Assembly (NCBI GenBank): GCA_947384645.1
Contig: CANDHX010000075.1
Span: 1 to 6,733, forward strand
Source of the DNA: an uncultured Mycoplasmatota bacterium
GTDB taxonomy: Bacteria; Bacillota_I; Bacilli_A; RF39; UBA660
Length of the DNA stretch: 6,733 nt
Direction: 5' to 3'
The stretch's first letter is position 1. Every line of letters starts with the position of its first letter. Under the pieces are notes generated by a model. It had not been told where the DNA came from, did not search any database, and saw only the letters and a program-made list of their open reading frames with translations. The translations under genes were made by a program, and so were the position numbers. This document shows, one piece after another, positions 1-6,627 of this stretch.

Positions 1-105
1 AAAGTAGGCATACGTACCCATGATACATGCAAATACTATTGCTACTATACATAATGTTAGTACTATTGCTTTTTTTGTTTTAATACTTCTCTCTTGTACT
101 TCCAT
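1..105 (-). CDS. N-terminal fragment of an unidentified membrane or exported protein
   Basis: Thirty-five codons are visible, reading leftward from an ATG at 103-105 and running off the window edge with no stop. The translation starts MEVQERSIKTKK and continues into about 20 hydrophobic residues (AIVLTLCIVAIVFACIMGTY). This is a short, positively charged cytoplasmic stretch followed by a membrane helix or uncleaved signal anchor. The start is supported by a purine-rich stretch (AAAGAAG at 116-122, about 10 nt upstream) and by a promoter at 136-164. No ATG, GTG or TTG lies in frame in the short leader. The gene follows the large surface protein in the same direction, but a terminator and a new promoter separate them, so it is probably a separate transcript. 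The family cannot be named from 35 residues; a signal-anchored surface or cell-wall protein is only a guess. Confidence 0.7.
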   Translation of the reverse strand, partial: MEVQERSIKTKKAIVLTLCIVAIVFACIMGTYAYF

Positions 106-135
106 TTTTATTTTTCTTCTTTCTATTATGTTTTA

Positions 136-164
136 ATTATACATGATTTATGAATTTAATACAA
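136..164 (-). promoter_or_regulatory. Sigma-A-type promoter of the left-edge gene
   Basis: On the minus strand a consensus -10 hexamer TATAAT (136-141) lies 17 bp downstream of a weak -35, TTGTAT (159-164). The predicted transcription start is near 128-130, giving a leader of roughly 25 nt before the ATG at 105. The -35 overlaps the end of the U-tract of the preceding gene's terminator, so the two units are packed with no spare DNA. Confidence 0.6.
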
Positions 165-199
165 TTAAAAAAAAGAAATGACAATTAAATCATTTCTTT
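163..199 (-). terminator. Intrinsic terminator of the large surface-protein gene
   Basis: A perfect 10-bp inverted repeat (AAAGAAATGA at 172-181, TCATTTCTTT at 190-199) encloses an 8-nt loop. On the minus strand it is followed by a run of T's, with 9 T's across 166-174 counting those shared with the stem. The stem is AT-rich with only two G-C pairs, so it is a weak hairpin with a strong U-tract. The upstream arm lies inside the coding sequence (the Lys-Glu-Met codons before the last Ile), and the TAA stop (185-187) sits in the loop. Confidence 0.75.
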
Positions 200-3100
200 A
201 GACTTATTTCTTTTTATTACAAATATGATACCTGCAAGAAGTATGACGATGATTATTACACTACTAGTCATTATTAATGGTTTATTGAACTTGACTTGTT
301 CTTTTTCTTCTTCTTTATCATCGTCTTCAATCGGTGCTTTTTCTTCATAGTAGACAACATATCTACCAAGCTTTGTGGTTGTTAGTTCTATTTTATCGTC
401 GGATTTTTCTTTGTAAGCTAGTTTTTTAGTTAGTCCATTATCAGATATTTCATAAATACCACGGAATTTTTTATCCTTATCTAAATCGATTGTAAGTCTA
501 ATGTCCGTTTCCTTAATATCGACTTTTTTGTTGTTTTTATTTTCAAAATAAAGCTCGAAGTAATCGCTATCGGAATTGAATTTTTCTTTTAAATTAGTAC
601 TTAAATTTAAGTTGTTCTTTTTAAGTGTAGCATCTTTTGAGACTTCCTTTGTAAGTATAGACAATTCGATATCTTTAACGGTGTATTTACTGTATTTTGT
701 ATCGTCTGATGATGCACTGTCGTTCGGTTTTTTATCGTTATTTTTATCATTAGAAGTTCCGGTAGGCTTCTTAGTTGGAGTCGATGGCTTATTAGAAGTA
801 TTTGAGCCTTGGCTAGGGTTACTTGGTTTAGAAGGAGTTGTTGGCACTTCTATCGGTGGTTCTTCCTTCTTTTCAATCCAATCGACTTTAGCTACTATAG
901 ATTTTTTATTACCTAAATAGTCTTCATAAGTAAATTCAAAAGTACCATTTTCTTTAAAAGTATAAAAGTCTAGTCCATTATTGTTAGTAATCTTAATAGC
1001 TTCATCGCATAGAATAGTTGCCGATACATAACCTGTCGTTTTATCTTTTGGGTCATAGACAATTGAGGCATCTGGTGCAACTTTATCTATCCAAGAAACT
1101 TTGGCAACTTTTGAACCTATGTTTCCAGCTTCGTCTTTATACTCAAAGCTGAATGTACCGTTTTCAGTGAATGTGTAGGTATCCTTTCCGTCGTTATTGG
1201 TTATAGTCATGTTTTCTTTTTCGAAGACTATTTTAGCTACTACGTCTTTATTGGTCATGTCTATCGTACTATATTCGATTGTTGCATTGGAATTGTCGTT
1301 GTCTATCCAATCGACTTTGGCTTTGGTGCTTCCTCTGTTACCAGCTCTATCGACATAATGGAATGTGAATTCTCCATTTTCGATGAATTCATAAGTGAGT
1401 CTATTCATATTTGCTATAGTATTCCCACTAGGGTCTTTTACGAAGCCTTCATCGTCGACTGTAAATCCTTCTAAAACTTCTCCTTCGCTATTTAGAATTT
1501 GTCCTTCGTCATTTAAAGTGTAATTACCATTATTTAAAACGATGACTTCTTCACTTGGCTTTAGAGTAGCAATGACTTCTTTGTTAGTTGGAGCTGTAGT
1601 GCTATATTCGATTGTCGCTGTAGGAGGAGTTCTATCTATCCAATTTACTTTGGCTAAAGCTTCTCCCTTTAGACCATTTTCATCGACAAATTCAAATTTA
1701 AACTCTCCATTTTCGGTAAACGTATAGGTATCGCTTCCCGAAGCAGGACTTGTAATCGTAATAGCATCGCTCGGATTTATTAAGCGTGCTATGACATTAT
1801 CTTTGGTAGGTTTTGTATTGCTATAGGCGACAGAGGCAGTCGGATGACTTTTGTCTGTAATATCTTGATATAAATTAAATGCTCTTGCAGTAAACCAATT
1901 TCCATTAGAAGCTCTATTGGCTACTATTTTAACATACTGCACTTCTTTAGGCTCTTCTATATCAAAACTCTTTGTATTTAAAATGGCATCTTCGTTTGTA
2001 TTTGCTTGATTAGTATAGGTTAGACCTGTCTTTTGAGATAAAATCTCCCATGTTTCTCCATCCATACTTCCATAAATAGTTCCGTCCAATATTTTGCCAT
2101 TTCCTCCTCCAGATGGAACATATTCAACTGAAGAAATCTTTACTGCTTTATCTAATTTAATAGTAATATATCTTTCTTTGTCTGAACCATTCCAAGCTGA
2201 GTGCCAATTAGTATTATAATTGCCGTCTATTGCATTAGAGGCATGTCTTCCTTGACTCGTCGCTTGAGAAGATACTGCATGGATACTAAGGTGTGATACC
2301 GGAATGTATTTGCGAGTATCGGGTTGGTCATCCTCGGTAAAGTTAAACGTCATGCTATCACTTGGCAATTTTGTACCTGTAGCTCCTATCCTTACATAAA
2401 GCGTTTTATCTCCTTTATTGTTAGGGGAAGCTTCTTTATAGGATGTCCATAAGTCTTCTTCATCGTTACGCCATTCGTAGGTCGTATTGATACCGACTAT
2501 TCTATTTTCTAAATCGTTTTTAAATATAGTCGAAGGTATTGTTGCTTTAGTAATATCTATTGTATAAATGTTTTCTTCGCCGTAGTTAACTCCTACTATG
2601 TGTATTTTAATGTCGTTTTCCACGGTAATTTTAGAGATTTCTTCTTCGCTTAAAGTCACAAATGATTCGCTTGTTGCTGTCCAAGTCTTTCCACTATCCA
2701 AGCTATATTCCCATCTGACACCGACACCTTCGTATCTGCTTCCAAGTTTTATTTTATTGGCTTCTTCTCCATCAAACGAGAAGCTAGCTATTGAATAGTC
2801 GTTTCTTCCGAGCAAATGGTTAGCCATTAGTCGAGTTAAAGATGGTTGCATTATAGGCGATTCGATTTCTGTTCCCGAAATCGTTCCCTTTTCTAAGCTC
2901 GTTCTTAAAATATTCGTAAACGTAACGGCATAATTGGTATTTTCTAATTTAGGCTTAATCAAATTCAATAAATCAGACATAGGAAGTGGAAAATAGTACA
3001 TATTTTCTGCAAGATATTTAACCAATGCTATATAATCTTCACTAGTTTTAGACTCATTTCTCTTATAAGTTTTTATGAGTCCAACCCAAGCATCCATGTT

Positions 3101-4939
3101 TATCGGTTGATATTCTAAAGCTTTTCGATATATCTCTTCGAGTTTTACTAAGTCGTTTTGATATAGACTTGCTAATAGCATTGTTTCCTTAGCTTTATTG
3201 TAATTTTCTATGTCATTTAGTGCTTCTTGGGCATAGGGAACATATACTACATTATAATAAGATGTAAAACGCTTCGGTTTATTTTCTTCCCAACCGACTG
3301 AACCCCAATCAGCTAATAATCTTTCTCCTTTTTCGGCAACAGTCCATCCGCCAACATCGTTTTTAATAGTCCACATTCCTTTTCCAGATGCGGCATCTTG
3401 AATATACTCCAAGTAGGCAGCGTGTCCCGGTTGTCCGATTACTGCAGAAGGATTTCCTAAAGAACCGTTTATGTTAGAACCCGTTTTAGAAAGTCCACCA
3501 CAAACCGAACCTTGTTCGAATACTATCCACAATTTTGGTTTTCCAGCTTTATAAGTAATATTATAATTTGCTAAATGATACTTTTCGTTCCATTCGTCGT
3601 ATTTATCCATGTCATAGTATTGTGGCAAGTTGTAGTTATATCCAGAACGGTAAGTTATATATCTATAGGGGTCTATGTTTAGATTGTATCTTCTTATGTG
3701 GTGATTCAACCATTCTATTTCCTCATCATCGATGTTGTTGTTCATAACCCAACGCATTTCTTCGATGTTCAATCTCTCGAAGACCTCATTTTTTAGAAGA
3801 TTTTCTTTTTGCATGTGTTTATAAATACTATACCTGGTATTGGCATCTGAACATTGATTTCCTCCAACCCATAGGCATACATTTGTCGAATGAGTAAGGG
3901 AAAGAGAAATCATCATCCTTTTATATAAATCGCCGAGTGTAGTATATTGCGTCATTTCTTTGTTATCGAGATCTTCTTTATATTCTGAATATAGATCTAC
4001 TAAAATATTTAAAGAACTCATGTATGAGCCTGTTGGCTTTCCACCTGTAATATAATACCTCAAAGCATCCAAATCGCTTAAGATCCATTCTATCGTTTCT
4101 TTTTTATTATTATCGAGATGAGCTATTCCTTGAAGTAAGTCGTAACCGAATTTAGAAATAAATTCTCTTTGTAGTAGGAATAGTTCTTTAGAATTAAATA
4201 TTTCTTGATAGGAAGATCTTAATAATAATTCATCGTAGAAATTAATCGGTTTGATAAAATCAAAAGGCTCTTCGTTTTCATCCTCTATATATCCTTCTTT
4301 ATATAATTTTGCCCCAGCATAGACGGCATGATCTGAGGCTGCATTCCCATTATTATAGGCATAGAGTTTAAGATACTTTTTTCCTTTTATATCAATAGTT
4401 ATATATTCAGCTTCAGTATTTCCCTTTTTGATTGGTACATTAGTATCTGGTGTTTCAGCAATCCAATTCGTCCCATCAATCGAAGTTGATATAATAAATT
4501 TAACTCCATTTCCTAAGTTTCCTCTATTAGCATCGACTCCATAATAGGTCGTGAAGTAATCAAAATCTAATTCGCTCAAATTATAAATAACTGTACTAGT
4601 AGCGTGAGCACTTATTCCTTTTAAAAATGTCTTCTTTTCTCCATCGACGATTAGAGATATGAGACCGTTATTGTCACTTTCATAACTTTGGTCTAGTTTT
4701 ATAGTTCCCCAGCCAACTCCAGAGAGCTCTTTTTCGTATGGAATATCCGATAAGTATACAAAATCTTTATCGTTTACACTTTGTACTTTAAAGTTTGAGA
4801 AATCCTTCGATTCAGTAAAAGTAACTGCCGAAATCTTATAATCCATATTTTTATAGGTACTATATCCATAGCCAATCGTTACTGATATAGTAATTATTAG
4901 AAAAATAGCAATCGTTTTTAAAGTTCTTTTAGTATTCAT
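185..4939 (-). CDS. Very large cell-surface protein: NPCBM, transglutaminase-like core, F5/8 type C, Ig-like repeats, C-terminal membrane anchor
   Basis: This 1584-residue protein is exported and membrane-tethered. Residues 1-28 are a basic N-terminus plus a hydrophobic helix (signal peptide or anchor, with no clear AxA cleavage site). Residues ~58-215 resemble NPCBM, including KGISAHA at 107-113. A helical region follows (~230-420). Residues ~420-560 look like a transglutaminase/papain-type core: Cys480 in SVCGG, His506 in GQPGHAAYL and Asp528 in NDVGG, in the usual Cys-His-Asp order. TPR-like helices lie at ~580-665, and two beta-sandwich segments at ~718-868 (first with SLDSGKTW). An F5/8 type C (CBM32-like) domain is at ~878-1026, with NAIDGNYNTNWHS. 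Four Ig-like repeats occupy 1032-1357, a Pro/Thr/Ser/Lys linker ~1358-1417 and a juxtamembrane domain ~1418-1533. A helix at ~1554-1575 is followed by KRNKSK. No LPxTG motif is present. The start is backed by GGGG (4948-4951) 8 nt upstream. The likely role is cell-attached processing or cross-linking of glycosylated protein; the enzymatic part is inferred. Confidence 0.88.
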   Translation of the reverse strand: MNTKRTLKTIAIFLIITISVTIGYGYSTYKNMDYKISAVTFTESKDFSNFKVQSVNDKDFVYLSDIPYEKELSGVGWGTIKLDQSYESDNNGLISLIVDGEKKTFLKGISAHATSTVIYNLSELDFDYFTTYYGVDANRGNLGNGVKFIISTSIDGTNWIAETPDTNVPIKKGNTEAEYITIDIKGKKYLKLYAYNNGNAASDHAVYAGAKLYKEGYIEDENEEPFDFIKPINFYDELLLRSSYQEIFNSKELFLLQREFISKFGYDLLQGIAHLDNNKKETIEWILSDLDALRYYITGGKPTGSYMSSLNILVDLYSEYKEDLDNKEMTQYTTLGDLYKRMMISLSLTHSTNVCLWVGGNQCSDANTRYSIYKHMQKENLLKNEVFERLNIEEMRWVMNNNIDDEEIEWLNHHIRRYNLNIDPYRYITYRSGYNYNLPQYYDMDKYDEWNEKYHLANYNITYKAGKPKLWIVFEQGSVCGGLSKTGSNINGSLGNPSAVIGQPGHAAYLEYIQDAASGKGMWTIKNDVGGWTVAEKGERLLADWGSVGWEENKPKRFTSYYNVVYVPYAQEALNDIENYNKAKETMLLASLYQNDLVKLEEIYRKALEYQPINMDAWVGLIKTYKRNESKTSEDYIALVKYLAENMYYFPLPMSDLLNLIKPKLENTNYAVTFTNILRTSLEKGTISGTEIESPIMQPSLTRLMANHLLGRNDYSIASFSFDGEEANKIKLGSRYEGVGVRWEYSLDSGKTWTATSESFVTLSEEEISKITVENDIKIHIVGVNYGEENIYTIDITKATIPSTIFKNDLENRIVGINTTYEWRNDEEDLWTSYKEASPNNKGDKTLYVRIGATGTKLPSDSMTFNFTEDDQPDTRKYIPVSHLSIHAVSSQATSQGRHASNAIDGNYNTNWHSAWNGSDKERYITIKLDKAVKISSVEYVPSGGGNGKILDGTIYGSMDGETWEILSQKTGLTYTNQANTNEDAILNTKSFDIEEPKEVQYVKIVANRASNGNWFTARAFNLYQDITDKSHPTASVAYSNTKPTKDNVIARLINPSDAITITSPASGSDTYTFTENGEFKFEFVDENGLKGEALAKVNWIDRTPPTATIEYSTTAPTNKEVIATLKPSEEVIVLNNGNYTLNDEGQILNSEGEVLEGFTVDDEGFVKDPSGNTIANMNRLTYEFIENGEFTFHYVDRAGNRGSTKAKVDWIDNDNSNATIEYSTIDMTNKDVVAKIVFEKENMTITNNDGKDTYTFTENGTFSFEYKDEAGNIGSKVAKVSWIDKVAPDASIVYDPKDKTTGYVSATILCDEAIKITNNNGLDFYTFKENGTFEFTYEDYLGNKKSIVAKVDWIEKKEEPPIEVPTTPSKPSNPSQGSNTSNKPSTPTKKPTGTSNDKNNDKKPNDSASSDDTKYSKYTVKDIELSILTKEVSKDATLKKNNLNLSTNLKEKFNSDSDYFELYFENKNNKKVDIKETDIRLTIDLDKDKKFRGIYEISDNGLTKKLAYKEKSDDKIELTTTKLGRYVVYYEEKAPIEDDDKEEEKEQVKFNKPLIMTSSVIIIVILLAGIIFVIKRNKSKEMI
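869..1846 (-). repeat. Four tandem Ig-like repeats in the surface protein
   Basis: Four copies of a roughly 70-residue module lie at protein residues ~1032-1102, 1105-1213, 1216-1285 and 1288-1357. Each begins with a T/A-rich strand (ASVAYS, ATIEYS, ATIEYS, ASIVYD). It runs through a TYTFTENGxFxFEYxDxxGN-type strand pair and closes with KVNWID, KVDWID, KVSWID or KVDWIE. The second copy is about 37 residues longer because of an insertion. Such repeats usually form a rod that holds functional domains away from the membrane. Repetition is visible in the DNA as well, with near-identical segments coding for the KVxWID ends near 883, 1093, 1309 and 1642. Confidence 0.85.
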
Positions 4940-4947
4940 CTTATCTA

Positions 4948-5017
4948 CCCCAACTAGTTTTAATATATTTTCTATCGTTTATAATTGAATTTTATCATAG
5001 TTGATATGAGATGTAAA
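4948..5017 (-). promoter_or_regulatory. Extended -10 promoter and ribosome binding site of the surface-protein gene
   Basis: On the minus strand, -35 TTTACA (5012-5017; one mismatch to consensus) is separated by exactly 17 bp from -10 TAAAAT (4989-4994). The -10 is preceded by TGA, giving the extended form TGnTAAAAT. The start of transcription should fall near 4982, leaving an untranslated leader of about 42 nt. The leader ends in a G-rich site (GGGG at 4948-4951) 8 nt before the ATG at 4937-4939. Confidence 0.7.
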
Positions 5018-5050
5018 TACTAGTGACTATTGCTTTACATTTTTTTACAT
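5011..5050. promoter_or_regulatory. Three ATGTAAA boxes at the surface-protein promoter
   Basis: The heptamer ATGTAAA occurs three times in 40 bp. In minus-strand reading, two direct copies (5044-5050 and 5034-5040) start 10 bp apart, and an inverted copy (5011-5017) overlaps the -35 hexamer. A direct pair one helical turn apart is the layout used by OmpR-family response regulators, and the half-site resembles the known WalR box TGTWAH. That box, however, is normally spaced N5 and here it is N4. Binding by any specific regulator is inference; the AT-rich background makes chance possible. Confidence 0.4.
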
Positions 5051-5052
5051 TG

Positions 5053-5077
5053 AAAAAAGTCCTAAATATAGGACTTT
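5053..5077 (-). terminator. Intrinsic terminator of the AAA ATPase gene
   Basis: A perfect 9-bp stem (AAAGTCCTA at 5056-5064, TAGGACTTT at 5069-5077) has a 4-nt loop and, on the minus strand, is followed by six T's (5053-5058, partly within the stem). It begins 5 bp after the TAA stop of the ATPase gene. It also separates that gene from the surface-protein promoter, whose -35 lies about 36 bp further on. Confidence 0.88.
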
Positions 5078-5082
5078 AAGAA

Positions 5083-6423
5083 TTAACGGTCGACGTCTTT
5101 TAAATATCTCTTTAATAAAAATGTTAAGAAATATGGAAACGTATAAAATTTACCGTTAAATCCAATGTTTTTATTGCACAATTTAATACCGTATTTAACT
5201 TCTTTATAATAGTTATCCTCAATCATCTTTGACAGAGAAGCTGTTGGATTGTTGGAAGCTTTTACTTCGATTGGGATTATAGAATTGGCGTCTCTAATTA
5301 TAAAATCGATTTCTAAACTAGGTTTATCTACTTTATAAAAATACAATTCAAATCCAGATTTTACTAACTCTACGGCAATAATATTCTCATAAATTGCACC
5401 TTTATATGTATTGAAGTTTTTATTTAATCTCAAATCGGTTTGTGATTCATCATCTAAAGAAGCGATTAATAGACCTATATCTCCAAAGTACAATCTGTAA
5501 TTATCAGGATTATAGTTAGCCTTTAAAGGTAAAGAGATGTTTTCCATGCAATAACTTATATTGACTATTCCTGCTCTTTCAAGCCACTCTACTATTCCTA
5601 TATAATCTCTATTTCTTGCATTATTTGATAATTTGGTAATTTGAAATTTTTTGTTTTCGTTTCCTAAAAAAATTTTAATTTTTCTATAGGCACTCAATAT
5701 TTTGGTTTTATCTAAATTTCCAGCATACTTTGTAATATCTTCTTCATAATCCAATAATAATTGTCTTTGCATTTCTAAAATACCACTATAGTTTTTATTT
5801 TCAACAAATCTTTTTACTATTGCTGGCATACCACCTATAATCGTATGTTCTTTGAAATTTTCGAGCATTACATCATATTGTGTATTACTTAAAGGCTTTA
5901 AGTTTTTCATGCAATCATACAAATCTTCTATTTGTTCTTCTTTAAAACCTTTTGCCCACAAAAATTCTTCAAAATCCAATGAATACATGACGTAATCTTT
6001 TTTGTAACCGACACTATTCGATTCGATTTCATTATAGTTTATACCCATAAGAGAACCAGAACAGATGACATCGTATCTTCCGTCTAGTTTAAAAAATTTT
6101 AATGATGTCGCTGCGTTTGGACATTTTTGTATTTCATCAAAAAATATCAATGTTTCATTTGGAAAAAATTCGAGAGAAGGGTTCTTTAAACTAATATTTT
6201 TTATTATATCATCTGTAGCAAACCCATCTTCAAAAATATTTAAGTATTCTACATTTTCAATAAAGTTTATTTCTATATAACTTTTATAATTATTTTCTCC
6301 AAAATTTTTTATAGCATTCGTTTTACCAATCTGTCTAGCTCCTTTAACTATCAAAGGTAAGCGATTTTTATCATTTTTCCAGTCAATTAAATATTTATCG
6401 ATTTTTCTTTTTAGTCTATTCAT
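5083..6423 (-). CDS. AAA_14/DUF4143 family ATPase
   Basis: This is a 446-residue cytoplasmic protein of the usual length for its family. The N-terminal half is a P-loop ATPase: Walker A GARQIGKT (residues 28-35), Walker B LIFFDE (92-97, Asp96-Glu97) and a sensor-like VICSGS (119-124). The C-terminal half matches DUF4143. It ends in a PD-(D/E)xK-like arrangement, with Glu346 in YENIIAVEL, Asp373 in EIDFII and Glu386-x-Lys388 in IPIEVKA. The family is common in bacteria and archaea, often in variable regions, and has no settled biochemical function; the nuclease-like residues are suggestive only. No membrane segment or helix-turn-helix is seen. The start is set by ATG 6421-6423 with GGTGATT (6426-6432), complementary to the 16S tail, just upstream. 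The gene has its own promoter and terminator, so it is probably monocistronic. Base composition looks more AT-rich than the surface gene by spot checks, which would fit transfer but does not show it. Confidence 0.9.
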   Translation of the reverse strand: MNRLKRKIDKYLIDWKNDKNRLPLIVKGARQIGKTNAIKNFGENNYKSYIEINFIENVEYLNIFEDGFATDDIIKNISLKNPSLEFFPNETLIFFDEIQKCPNAATSLKFFKLDGRYDVICSGSLMGINYNEIESNSVGYKKDYVMYSLDFEEFLWAKGFKEEQIEDLYDCMKNLKPLSNTQYDVMLENFKEHTIIGGMPAIVKRFVENKNYSGILEMQRQLLLDYEEDITKYAGNLDKTKILSAYRKIKIFLGNENKKFQITKLSNNARNRDYIGIVEWLERAGIVNISYCMENISLPLKANYNPDNYRLYFGDIGLLIASLDDESQTDLRLNKNFNTYKGAIYENIIAVELVKSGFELYFYKVDKPSLEIDFIIRDANSIIPIEVKASNNPTASLSKMIEDNYYKEVKYGIKLCNKNIGFNGKFYTFPYFLTFLLKRYLKDVDR

Positions 6424-6425
6424 CT

Positions 6426-6467
6426 AATCACCATTTAAATGATATCATACATGCATGTATAATTCAA
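6426..6467 (-). promoter_or_regulatory. Extended -10 promoter and ribosome binding site of the AAA ATPase gene
   Basis: On the minus strand, -35 TTGAAT (6462-6467) and -10 TATCAT (6439-6444) are exactly 17 bp apart, and TGA precedes the -10, making it an extended -10. Transcription should start near 6432, so the leader is only about 10 nt and the Shine-Dalgarno-like GGTGATT (6426-6432) lies almost at the 5' end of the transcript. Confidence 0.65.
6447..6460. promoter_or_regulatory. 14-bp perfect palindrome, possible operator
   Basis: ATACATGCATGTAT is its own reverse complement. It sits entirely within the 17-bp spacer between the -35 and -10 of the ATPase promoter, where a dimeric repressor would block polymerase. 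The same DNA also carries a plus-strand TATAAT (6458-6463) that could be a -10 for rightward transcription, so one protein could control both directions. No matching regulator gene is in the window. Confidence 0.5.
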
Positions 6468-6472
6468 TGCGA

Positions 6473-6550
6473 TTTTACATTTTCCTAGCTATTTTATGAC
6501 TTTTTTTCACATTTTCCGGACCATTTTGTGCTGCAATTTTCACATTTTCC
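6473..6550. repeat. Three-copy TTTT(C)ACATTTTCC direct repeat in the divergent intergenic region
   Basis: Copies lie at 6473-6485 (TTTTACATTTTCC), 6504-6517 and 6537-6550 (both TTTTCACATTTTCC, identical over 14 nt). They start 31 and 33 bp apart, about three helical turns. Two shorter CATTTT elements occur at 6522 and 6562. The block lies between the ATPase promoter and the flippase start, and no open frame explains it. It could be an array of binding sites or intrinsically curved DNA. Confidence 0.55.
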
Positions 6551-6593
6551 CGAATTGTTTCCATTTTTTAACGGTTTTAGCCCATATTCTTTT

Positions 6594-6621
6594 TATAATA
6601 CATCGAGGTTAGTCATATAAT
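6594..6621 (+). promoter_or_regulatory. Candidate -10 elements upstream of the flippase gene
   Basis: Two perfect TATAAT hexamers face right, at 6594-6599 and 6616-6621. Neither has a good -35 at 16-18 bp; the first has ACGGTT, the second TTATAA. The first would start RNA near 6606. The second would start it near 6628, at the A of the flippase ATG. Which is used, if either, cannot be decided from sequence. Confidence 0.4.
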
Positions 6622-6627
6622 TTAGAG

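Noticed and set aside
576..920. Plus-strand open frame of 114 codons
   Set aside because: It lies wholly antisense to the Pro/Thr/Ser linker and C-terminal domains of the surface protein. Its hydrophobic, Leu/Ser/Phe-rich composition is what antisense reading of Lys/Glu/Asp-rich coding gives, and no promoter or ribosome site was evident.
1542..1727. Plus-strand open frame of 61 codons
   Set aside because: It is antisense to the Ig-like repeats, short, and has no recognisable motif.
2598..2798. Plus-strand open frame of 66 codons
   Set aside because: It is antisense to the first beta-sandwich segment of the surface protein; the minus-strand reading has clear domain structure and this one does not.
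185..4939. Enrichment of the tetranucleotide TCGA
   Set aside because: A hand count gives about 29 copies, roughly twice what base composition predicts. Many fall at NTC-GAN codon junctions, so codon-pair preference is a sufficient explanation.
6065..6280. Plus-strand open frame of 71 codons
   Set aside because: It is antisense to the Walker B region of the AAA ATPase and has no independent support.
6504..6550. TTTTTCACA/ATTTTCACA as DnaA boxes or an origin
   Set aside because: Each differs from TTATCCACA at two positions, and no dnaA/dnaN neighbours or DUE-like layout are present.
6473..6550. Short CRISPR-like array
   Set aside because: There are only three copies of a 13-14 nt AT-rich unit with ~18-19 nt between them, the first is imperfect, and no cas gene is present.
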